A stretch of DNA of 64,000 nt. Source: Sepiola atlantica (Eukaryota; Mollusca; Cephalopoda; Sepiida; Sepiolidae). Shown here piece after piece: positions 55,201-64,000 of this stretch. Numbering within the stretch: position 1 is the first letter of the stretch; every line of letters begins with the position of its first letter. Location: assembly GCA_963556195.1 (NCBI GenBank), contig OY744525.1:52859337-52923336 (forward strand), given 5' to 3'. The notes below the pieces were generated by a model. The model saw only the letters and a program-made list of their open reading frames with translations, did no database searches and had not been told where the DNA came from. A program made the translations under genes and the position numbers.

Positions 55201-55905
55201 GCTTAAACACTTTAGTTTACTTTTTGGGTGATGAATGAAGTTACCGTTTATATTTTATGTAAATTTATTTCAACAGCGAATGTTTAGCACAAATGATGTT
55301 TTTCAAAATGATCTCACTTTTACTACCGGATACATTTGAATTAGATCAACTGTCATCTCTTTGAAATTATTAAAATGAATAAATTAAATAAACACAGTCT
55401 TTAGATAGACTCTGTAACTTCAAATAATATTGTTTTTTTTTGTGTAAAATTTAAGTATTGGAAAACCACACATTTTTAAGGGCTAATAAAACTATTCGTT
55501 CATCTGCAGTCTGGATATCAGTACCGACTTTCTAGATCATCGTCTCCGAATTATGATTCAAGTTGAACTCACATTCAGTCTTTTTGTTTATACTACATTT
55601 GATGAAGTGGGAGTGCATTTTTATTGCTGTTCGGTTCTAGAGTACATCCACACTTCCATTAGTTAAAAAATGATGGAATTATCTGATGTAGCAATGAGTT
55701 GTGTACGTTTTCAGGGTCCTGGGTCCAAAATTTTCTTCCAAAAAGGGACTTCATCTATACGATTATTTGATTTATAGTTTCTAAATTACACTGCAATTTA
55801 AGATTCAATTTAATATCGATTCATTTATTTTGTATTTTTCAAGAGAACTTGGTAATCATTACTATTACCGACATAAATTATTTTAAAGGAAATATCATTG
55901 GGAAA
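54287..55905. other. Non-coding stretch with (TTA)n/(TAA)n repeat
   Basis: 55110-55198 is a trinucleotide run that turns from tta to taa and could fold on itself. A 127-codon minus frame at 54298-54681 has no recognisable domain. 55855-55885 is an inverted R3 fragment (attaccgacataaattatt). Confidence 0.5.
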
Positions 55906-56310
55906 CTATTATATTGGATTATTCGGATTACTGGATATTATTCTAACAACGTTTTAGCTAATGTAATCTCCGACATTAAGGTGCGCCTTTTCAAACTCAA
56001 GAATCTTGATGTCAAACTTGGGAATCTATACAGAATTTCATACGGAACTCTTTATTTAATCCATGGGAGTAGTTTAGTCTCATTCTGGCAGTCACTATTA
56101 GATAGAAGTCTGATGTAATTTGTAATTGTACTCTTAGTTTCGCTTGTACTGAGGATTAAACTCTCAATCTCCAGAAGACTGTCACTCAGAACTGATTATC
56201 ACTTAGCACTTATAAGAACTTATACCATTGCGCCATGAGACCTAAAGAAGATCGAAGGTTATGTCGGCCAAAACGTTGTGAGAATAATATCCAAGATGAG
56301 AAACGTAATC
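55906..56310 (-). mobile_element. tRNA-derived SINE relic upstream of gene 3
   Basis: Same unit as upstream of genes 1 and 2. A-box GGTCTCATGGCGCAATGG on the minus strand (about 56225-56243), with a 10-bp duplication after it (taagttcttataag) not seen in the other copies. Inverted arms ttattctaacaacg and gtgagaataatatccaagat. Confidence 0.65.
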
Positions 56311-56809
56311 TGAATAATACAATTAAACTAAATTATCATTCCTCATCTAAAAAAATTCTGAAACATATAGAGAGAGATGGAGAGAGAAAAAGAGTGTAAC
56401 AGACACAACACATATTAGAGCGATTATCAACAATGAAATTTCACATTGTTAATAGCAAAGTTATTACTATCTATATGATTCTTCAGAACATAATACTTTT
56501 GGGCATACAATGCCAATAATAAAGGTAAATAGGTAGTTACATAGTATTCGTATATGAATTATTGGTTTATGAGAGGAAATATTGCAATCTTAGATTTTCT
56601 GAATTTCATGTTACATTCACTTTAATAATATGGAAAAATTGTATGCCTGATACATATGGTCACATGAGTTCATATGAGATTTAATTTCAATAATCAAATT
56701 TATTGAAGACAAAAAGAAAACTTAATTATAACTGTTTTTTCAGGGTCACTTGAAAGATGAAACCAAAAGTGCTTGCAGGTGATAAAGAAAATTTTGTGTT
56801 CAAAACAAA

Positions 56810-57652
56810 ATGGCTTCATTCAATTTAGATTCAGATATCATTTGTACTGAAATGACAACTGACCAAAGTGAGGTAAATATGTCACCCAACTGGTGTGAAA
56901 TTTGTGGTAAAATTTTATTGACCAAACAGTCTTTGCTTGTTCACACAAGAACACATACTGGTGAGAAACCTTTCCACTGTGAAATTTGTGGTTTTCGTTT
57001 TGCCCGTAAAGGTGATATGCGCCAACATCAAAGGACACACACAGGAGAAAAACCATTCAGCTGTCAGCTATGTAATAAAAGATTCAGGACAATTGGAACG
57101 CTAAACCGACACAAGATGACTCATGATGATATAAAAAAAACTTGTGAACTTTACAGGTGTGAAATTTGTGGTAATTCTTTTACAAGAAAAGATTCTTTTA
57201 AAATACATGTGAACACACACACAGTAGTGACACTGAAAGTATATGAATGTGAAATTTGTGGTTATTCAGCTCAGACCAAATGTGGTTTAAAAGTACATTT
57301 GAGCACACACACAGGAGTTAAACCATACAAGTGTGAAAAATGTGACAAATCTTTTGCTTTGAACAGTTGGCTAAGGCATCATAGCAAGGTACATGACAGT
57401 AATAACCCTTATCGGTGCAAGATCTGTGGTCGCAATTTTGACCACAACAGCCGATTAGTTAGGCATCACAGGATCCATACTGGAGAAAAGCCTTTTTGCT
57501 GTGAGATATGTGGGAAATCTTTTGTACAGGCTTCTGACGTCATAGTTCATAAACGGACCCATACTGGTGACAGACCATTTGGTTGTGAATTTTGTGGAAA
57601 ATCATATGTAACTATAAGTAAACTTAATAAACATTTTAAATCTCACATTTGA
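56810..57652 (+). CDS. Zinc-finger protein 3, nine C2H2 fingers (280 aa)
   Basis: Third paralogue, nine fingers in the same order as protein 2, ending at the TGA shared with gene 1. The linker after finger 4 is TVVTLKV, losing the usual TGxKP form. Other differences include RTIGTLNRH (finger 3), ARKGDMRQH (finger 2), QTKCGLKVH (finger 5) and ALNSWLRHH (finger 6); several fall in or beside base-contact positions. Upstream of the ATG this copy has an in-frame TGA and a 1-bp insertion, which fixes the start at 56810. The conserved acceptor is at 56742-56743. The polyadenylation word after the stop is AGTAAA. The frame is intact. Confidence 0.93.
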   Translation: MASFNLDSDIICTEMTTDQSEVNMSPNWCEICGKILLTKQSLLVHTRTHTGEKPFHCEICGFRFARKGDMRQHQRTHTGEKPFSCQLCNKRFRTIGTLNRHKMTHDDIKKTCELYRCEICGNSFTRKDSFKIHVNTHTVVTLKVYECEICGYSAQTKCGLKVHLSTHTGVKPYKCEKCDKSFALNSWLRHHSKVHDSNNPYRCKICGRNFDHNSRLVRHHRIHTGEKPFCCEICGKSFVQASDVIVHKRTHTGDRPFGCEFCGKSYVTISKLNKHFKSHI

Positions 57653-58086
57653 TATATGAAGCAAATATGTGTTTAGTAAACTAATAGATGAACACATTCA
57701 CAAACTAATGCACAAACACACACTTTTATGTATATGTATTTCATCCACAAACTGTTTTGCTGTATCACAGCACTTTAGTGTGTCTAGCCAGTACTTCAAG
57801 CTGAGATCAAAAGCTGATTGTTTTGTAATCAGCATGATCTACAAACAAATGAAATCTTAAGTAGAGCACTCTATTCCTTTATGAAAATCTATGCATTATC
57901 ACTAATGGCAGTTAGCAAGCTCACTAGAGGGCTCAACTAATAAAAGGCAGTATATATATATATAGAGAGAGACTTCCAATGACCAAGATAAAATGTCAGT
58001 CTACAATCATAATTTAAAAAAAAAAATGTTTACTTTTGCGAATGCTTAAATTTTTCTCGTCTTACGACTGTTTATCACAACTTTTA

Positions 58087-58130
<44 letters not shown>

Positions 58131-58449
58131 TAAGATGCCATTACAGATGCCATTACATAAATATATCTACATATTAGTGTTTTATACTTGGAGTCATGAA
58201 AGGTTTTGTTCTTTTTCACATCTATCCCTCATTCCCAATTTTTTTTGCAATTCTGGATCTCTAATGATGGTAATTTTTGATTTTAACTATTTCATCCAAT
58301 CTTGAAAATGAACCGGATGTGTTTACAGCTCTAATCCATCCATCTGAATCTTGGACAATTTCAACACACCTTCATAGGTCGACTTGAAAAAATATATTGC
58401 AAAAGTGAACTGACAAAAAACACACTAATATCTTCTTTTTCAATTTTCT
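57653..58449. other. 3' flank of zinc-finger gene 3
   Basis: Shared with the gene 1 flank to about 57960, then AT-rich, with an (AT)n run at 58090-58127. No gene. Confidence 0.6.
58090..58127. repeat. (AT)n microsatellite
   Basis: Uninterrupted AT dinucleotides. Confidence 0.97.
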
Positions 58450-60740
58450 TATTGTTGTGACCCTGTAAATGAGCCGAAGGGAAGACACAAACTCGAGGTT
58501 TTGAGAAAACAAGTATATTGAAAAAGTATAATACAACAGAGAACAAGAGTGGTTGTACGTCAGTCTTGACTGACAGTATAGACTGGAGTGGATCCAACCC
58601 TGAGGAGCAGGTGCTCCCATTATTTATAGTGTGTGGAAGAGTCCAAGTAGTTCCATTATAGGTAAGATACTATAAACCCCCCTCCCAAGCCCTACCTCCT
58701 CAGGAGTCATAGCATCGTTTACTTTTTGGATTGTTGCTATTCTGAGGCTGCTTGAGATAGCTGTATGTTGAAAGTGTTGTATCTGGTAATCATAACTTCT
58801 TACTGGGGAGTGCTATCGGTTTCTTTCAATAGTAGTTCCCTAATTTGATTTAGATGTCTTTTATGATAGAACTGAAAACCTCTATCAAATTCAGATTTGA
58901 TATCTTCAACCTTTTAAGTTCTAGACTTTTTTAGACTGATTTTGGAGCCCATATTTAAACTTTGAAAAAATGTCTTCTTTGCTTAAACTTCAAGACAAGT
59001 CACCTTATTTTTCATAGTCTTGAGCTTTTCTAAAACCTCTTTGTTTTGCAACTTTAGCAATTCCAGCTCTGGAACCATGAGTTCACTCTTTAACCTTCAA
59101 CTGGTTATCCAAAGAATTTGACTTCATTTCTTTCAGTTCAGTGTTGGCTATTTTCAGTGTGAATTTTATGTCCTTATGTGCTTTAATTTCTGCAGACAAT
59201 TTATTTTAGGTCCATTTCATCAGATTTTTAATGGTTAAAACAAGTTCTTTCTTACATTTTTCTGACTTAATTGTCCTATTTTTTATTTTCTGGTCAGAAA
59301 TGTTGATTGGTAACCCCTATAGGTTAAACAGCTGCAATAAGTCTGTGCCAAATAATCTTTTGGTATTTTTTAATATGAACATTTTAACTTTTTTGGTAGT
59401 TCTGTTTAAAGTAATGTTGATAATAATTTCACCCTCGAATTTAATTTTTTCACCAGTCACCGTTCTGGCTATTTGGTTAGTTCTAAGTATGGTCGGTTTT
59501 CCCAACCTTCTCCATGTATTTATGTTGATAATCGACATGTCTGAACCAGACGTGCCTGAATTGTAATTTTACATTTTTATTCAGGATTTTTACGTGTACA
59601 TATTTTATAATTCTGCCGTCCTGTTCATTCGTTTTTCTAGATTTAACCCGAGTTTTATGTCCTCTATTCGTTCTGCAATGTGAACACTTGTGTCCGACTT
59701 TATTACAAGTTAGAAAGGTTTTAAAACGGTATGGGCAATCTGTTACCCAATGGAGGGCTTCACAATGGAACAGGGGTTTGACGGCAATTTATCCTGTTTT
59801 TTATTGGGCTGGGTTGTTTTTATAGGAGCGTAAAAATAATCCTTTTTTTTAACTGTTTTTAAAAGAGAGTTGAAATGTGTTTGCTGATATACCTTTCTTA
59901 TGTGCACAATGCTCGACTTTTGCAAAATTTGTTTAACACTTATAAACCTCTGGCAGTCTTCAGCTAATTACTTTAATGTTAAATTTGGTTCACTTTCTAA
60001 CTTGTTCAGAACCCTACGTCTGATTTCTGTGTCTCTTCCTGATACAAGACCGTGCCCGCAAATTAAACAATTAAAGTTATCCACACTAAGTTCAGTTAAT
60101 TTGAAATCATCACAGCTTTATTAACGATTGATGCAAACGTTGTGTAGTCTTCGGTATCTTTTTTGACTAAATTCAAGCACTACCACCGTTTGTGAAACAG
60201 AGAATTCTTAGGTCTGAATAATTCTGTTAAATAATTAACAGCTTCAGAAAAAGTTAAGTCGCTCGTTTTTTAGGTAAAATAAAGTCCACGAATTTAGTAT
60301 GTTCGGTGGTGCTTAATTTTCGGAGCAGTAGGCGAACTTTCTTAGAGTCTGCCCAATTTTCACAATCTATTTTATATAGATCCTCATACCTATTGAAATA
60401 TGAAGCAAAGTTTTTATTCTCGTCTGGGTAATAAGTGAAATTGTCATTTGCACTCCAAACGACATTCTGCGGAAAAGCATTTTCCTTTTTGTTACTTTGC
60501 CCCCTGTTCACCATTGTTTGTAGTAATCCTTTGATTTTTTAAATTTTATTCCAGAAGTCCTTCTTCTGTTTTTTGTAGCCTTTTGTCGGAGTTTTGTTGT
60601 TCCAGTAGAAGCTTTTGAAATCTTTCTTCATTTTTTAGTTGTCTATCTTCAGCTTTTTGTAGACTTTCGTCGGCTTCTTTTTTTTTCCAAAAGTCTTTCT
60701 TCTGTTGCTGTTGCATTTGGAATTTTAATAGTTCTGTCAT
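58450..60740 (-). pseudogene. Element H: degraded minus-strand Gypsy (gag and protease parts)
   Basis: A gag N-terminal coiled-coil rich in Gln, Lys and Glu (60546-60740, starting MTELLKFQMQQQQKKDFWKK) is followed, after a short gap, by a capsid-like piece 60254-60514 (NKNFASYFNRYEDL). A protease C-terminal part lies at 59317-59538 (SIININTWRRLG and LFGTDLLQL). The catalytic triplet is lost: GSDMS is seen where DTGSD is expected. No reverse transcriptase or integrase is visible. A C-rich tract at about 58675-58690 (purine-rich on the minus strand) may be the polypurine tract, with a possible LTR at 58450-58675. Dead. Confidence 0.7.
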
Positions 60741-60980
60741 AGTAGCTTTAAAATGTTACATGTTTAAAATGTGTCCTTATAGCATACAGCTTTTAGAAGT
60801 TCTTTCTTTTATCTTATGTGTAATGTATCAAGTTACAGCCATTGGGTGAAGTTTTGGATTGGCCCAGAGGGCGCCTTTGTTGTAATTGTTGTTGTTGTGT
60901 TGATTATAAAAAGAAGAGACTTCAACAGATCGGCACTTGGTTCAGTCTTGACATGGCAGTAAATGGTGCAGACTTAATAA

Positions 60981-60997
60981 TTGGCGACGAGGTAGTA
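60981..60997 (+). promoter_or_regulatory. Primer-binding site of element F
   Basis: TTGGCGACGAGGTAGTA follows the presumed LTR end. The core TTGGCGACGAGG is commonly seen at this position in metazoan Gypsy elements. Confidence 0.65.
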
Positions 60998-61145
60998 GAA
61001 GAATATGCGAGGAAGGGATTTGGAAGATTAACACCAACATGTGCTGGAAGTTTTTAAGAAAAAAAAAAGTAAACACACTCATTGGATGTGTTCGGAGTTC
61101 CCAGAAGCATAAAAAAAAAAATATTTTTAAATAAAAATAAAAAAA

Positions 61146-62046
61146 ATGGCGTTGATGGGCACTTTACGGGAATGGAACGATGTTGAGGAGTCCTGGATTA
61201 ACTACATTGAATGTGTGGAGTTTTTTTTTTATAGCCAATGATATTGAGAGTGAAGGGAAGAAAAAGGCGATTTTATTATCCGTTATTGGTGCAAAAAACT
61301 CTGCTGTGTTAAGAGGTTTAGCAGATAATCGTCTGGAAAAGAAAACGTTTGATGAACTAGTTGGGCTGATGCAGAGACATATTAAACCAGCACCTAATGT
61401 GATTCATGAAAGATTCTTGTTCAACACGAGGGACAAAAGGGAGGAAGAGTCTATAAGTGACTATGTGGCCGCATTAAGGAAAATGTCCGAACACTGCAAT
61501 TTTGAAGAGAGGGTTGGTGAATACATACGGGACCGCTTAGTCTCTGGAATTAAAGATGTGAAAATCCAGGAACGCCTACTAACCCAAAGGGATCTAACGT
61601 TGAATCAAGCTATTGAAATAGCAGTGTCAATCGAATCAGCCCGGAAATATTCTATATCAATGCAGGAAACATTTCCCGATTATGAAAACCCAATATACAA
61701 ATTACCCTTGAGACGGGAGTGTTACAGATGTGGTAGTACCAGACACACGGCAGATAAATGTACATTTAAAAATAGTGAATGTTACAGATGTCATAAGACA
61801 GGAAACACCCGCAGAAAGTGCAGGCAGCAACAAGGTAAATTCTTTAAAATAACTAAAAAGAGCGATCCAATGAATGTGGTGGATGAAGACCAGACAGTTG
61901 AAAAAGGATTCACTATGGAAAGGTTAAATCTGGATGAGAGGGAGGTTCGGCAAGAAGAATTGAATTTATACAATGTTTCTAACTTGCAAACACCACCGGT
62001 AAAGGTGGAGCTGTTGTTAAACAAAAAAAAGTGGTCATGGAGGTAG
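61146..62046 (+). pseudogene. Element F gag with one frameshift in a T run
   Basis: The natural start is the ATG at 61146 (MALMGTLREWND). The frame is lost at the ten-T run 61221-61230, and the main frame (from codons overlapping 61180) carries the rest: VIGAKNSAVLRGL, YVAALRKMSEHCNF, then two knuckles near 61715-61815. The first, CYRCGSTRHTADKC, is complete. The second, CYRCHKTGNTRRKC, has Asn for the His ligand. A homopolymer-length error in the assembly would restore the frame, so the shift may not be real. Confidence 0.8.
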
Positions 62047-64000
62047 ATACAAAAGCATCTTGTTCGGTCATTAGTCTAAAAAAATTTAAAGAACTGGGCA
62101 GGATTTAAAAAAAAGCACAGTAAAACTGACGACGTATACTGGTGAAATAGTAAAACCTCAGGGGACAATAATTGTAGAGGTATTACATGAAGGACAAGTG
62201 AACTGTTTACCACTACTGGTTGTGAAAGGAGAGGTACCAACTCTACTGGGTAGAGATTGGATGAAGAAGCTGGACTGGGAAAGGCTGTTTTGTTTAACAA
62301 GGGAGAACCCATCGAGGCTTAAAAAATACTTACAAAATATGATGCCTTATTTAATGGAGAAATGGGATGCCTGAAAGACTTTCAGGTGAATATACCCATT
62401 GATAAAGAAGCCAAGCCCAAATTTTGTCGAGCCAGGCCTGTACCTTATGCTTTGAGAGAAGGGGTGGAGAAGGAGTTAGACCGCCTAGAAAACCAAGGCA
62501 TTTACAAAAAAGTAGAATATTCTAGATGGGCTGCACCCATAGTGCCCGTTGTTAAAAGTAACAATGGGGGGATCCGAATATGTAGGGACTATAAGCAAAC
62601 CATCAATGCAGCAGCTCCATGTGTCAGCTACCCTATTCCTCGAACCGAAGATATATTTGCCACACTGAGAGGGGGTGAAAAATTCAGCAAACTGGATTTA
62701 AGCCATGCCTATCAGCAGCTGAAATTGGAGGAAGGTGCCCAGGAATTGTTAACTGTAAACACACATAGGGGTTTGTACCAACCCACAAGGTTACAGTTCG
62801 GGGTGCACAGTGCTACAGGCATTTTTCAACAGGAGATGGACAAACGATTGAAAGATGTTCCTTTCTGCAAGGTACGAGTGGACAATATACTAATTTCAGG
62901 TCCCGATGATGACAGCCACTTAAAGAACCTAGAGAGAGTATTACATACGCTGAGCATAGCTGGGCTCAAATTGAAAAGAAGCAAGTGCGAATTCCTTGAG
63001 GAAATAACCTATCTAGGGTTCAAGGTTAGCAAGGATGGTACAGCTCCTCTACCAGAGAAAGTGGCTGCGATGGCAAGAGCCCCCACACCCAGGAATGTTA
63101 CAGAGTTGAAAGCCTATCTTGGGGCAGTAAATTATTATCGCAGCCATTTACCAAATTTGTCCACACGACTTGAGCCACTGCACAGTCTAATGAGGAAAGG
63201 CACAGTTTGGAAGTGGGAAGCCTGCCAACAAAAAGCTTTTGAAGAGACAAAGGAAATGCTGTGTACAGCACCCCTTCTGACTCATTTTGACCCATCTAAG
63301 CCCACACTTGTACAAGTGGATGCTTCTCCTTATGGCTTGGGAGCTGTGTTGGCTCATAGGATGGAAGATGGCAGTGAAAAGCCAGTATGTTACATCTCCC
63401 GAACGCTCTCAGATGCTGAACAGAATTATGCACACATTGAAAAGGAAGGGCTTGCCCTGGTTTTTGCAGTGAAGAGGTTACATCAATATCTGTTTGGAAA
63501 CCCCTTCACGATGTTCACCGATCACAAACCATTGTTGGGTCTATTTGCAGAGAACAAGCCAATTCCTGCTATGGCAGCTGCCCGGGTTTAGCGTTGGGCT
63601 CTATTCTTGGCTGCCTATAATTACAAACTAGAATATCGAACTGGAGCCCTCAATAGTAATGCGGACTGTTTGAGTCGTCTTCCACTGGAGGCTCAGGAAA
63701 AAGATATATCTAAATCCACTAATGAAATATTTATGATGGACCTTGTGGAAGCTCCAGTGAAGGTTGAAGCTGTGAGAGCAGAGACTAGGAAAGATCCAAT
63801 CTTGAGTCGGGTATACAAATTCATCATGGCTGGAATGGGGTCAGTTGGAGTGAACAGTTAAAGTCCTATTTTAATAAACGGGAGGAACTGACCTGTGAAG
63901 ATGGTGTGTTACTGTGGGGAAGCAGGATTATTATTCCTCCTAAGTTGAGAGGAAAAGTTCTGCAGCAATTACACCAGACTCATGTAGGCATTGTGAGGAT
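62028..64000 (+). pseudogene. Element F pro-pol, inactivated
   Basis: The protease active site reads VDTKAS (about 62040) instead of D-T-G, and a stop follows at 62105. The RT frame 62362-63591 is long and well preserved (AAPIVPVVKS, FSKLDLSHAYQQL), but the catalytic box is VRVDNILISG, so the second Asp of the DD pair is Asn. RNase H has QVDASPYGLGAVL, HIEKEGLAL and FTDHKPLLGLF. A TAG at 63589-63591 stands where Gln is expected before RWALFLAAY, and a frameshift follows near 63840. The remaining sequence to the window end is the start of the integrase zinc domain (QLHQTHVGIVR). Confidence 0.85.

Larger units (their letters stand above)
60818..64000 (+). mobile_element. Element F: Ty3/Gypsy retrotransposon, truncated by window end
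   Basis: A probable short 5' LTR (about 60818-60980, TATA box gattataaaaag at about 60903) and a primer site are followed by gag, protease, reverse transcriptase, RNase H and the start of integrase. The domain order and the DASPYGLGAVL RNase H motif are of the K02A2.6-like Gypsy type. Several disabling changes are present. The 3' end lies outside the window. Confidence 0.85.

Noticed and set aside
59231..59566. 111-codon plus-strand frame
   Set aside because: Antisense to the element H protease remnant, which carries the recognisable motifs.

Overview
This is eukaryotic, metazoan DNA, about 64 kb of a repeat-dominated locus. It is AT-rich and full of LTR retrotransposons, several kinds of DNA transposon, SINE-like repeats and dinucleotide microsatellites. 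The only likely host genes are three copies of one poly-C2H2 zinc-finger gene with typical HTGEKP linkers. Many Ty3/Gypsy lineages together with tandem C2H2 genes fit a lophotrochozoan invertebrate, plausibly a mollusc such as a cephalopod. That is an inference; no diagnostic gene is present.

Layout. 1-755: a dispersed repeat (called R1) that recurs near 41.3-43.8 kb. 820-4481: a young non-autonomous LTR retrotransposon with near-identical 664-bp LTRs, a 4-bp target-site duplication (TSD), no gag-pol, and an internal 33/34-bp tandem repeat. 4877-10160: a non-autonomous hAT element carrying a perfect 98-bp palindrome and interrupted by an apparently intact Gypsy element (element A, 5021-9610). 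10169-19246: an old Gypsy relic (K) whose 3' LTR hosts element B (10824-14977) and element D (15060-19092); D in turn contains a solo LTR of the 820-4481 family. 19247-19996: two head-to-tail copies of a structured repeat that begins with U2 snRNA sequence. 20005-21618: an AT-rich repeat (R3), broken by element G (21619-25446), a Gypsy element with LTRs of about 75 bp. 26228-28112: a tRNA-derived SINE and zinc-finger gene 1. 30540-34641: element C. 34642-36992: SINE, foldback and Merlin fragments and R3. 38692-40495: SINE and zinc-finger gene 2, followed by a solo LTR. 41300-51110: R1, hAT fragment, K relic, element E, a Merlin transposon, a U2-headed repeat and R3 in nearly the same order as 1-21 kb. 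51211-52633: a foldback element carrying a Helitron. 55906-57652: SINE and zinc-finger gene 3. 58450-60740: a degraded minus-strand Gypsy (H). 60818-64000: the 5' two-thirds of another Gypsy (F), cut by the window edge.

Reading. The three zinc-finger genes share about 1.5-2 kb of flanking sequence each, so they arose by local tandem duplication. Much of the repeat order around them (R1, hAT, K, D/E, U2 repeat, R3, SINE, zinc-finger gene) repeats as well, so larger blocks were duplicated. Later insertions can be dated relatively, because the paralogous block often preserves the empty site. Element A looks capable of coding; B, C, D, E, F, G and H all carry visible breaks. The zinc-finger proteins are probable nuclear DNA-binding proteins of unknown targets.
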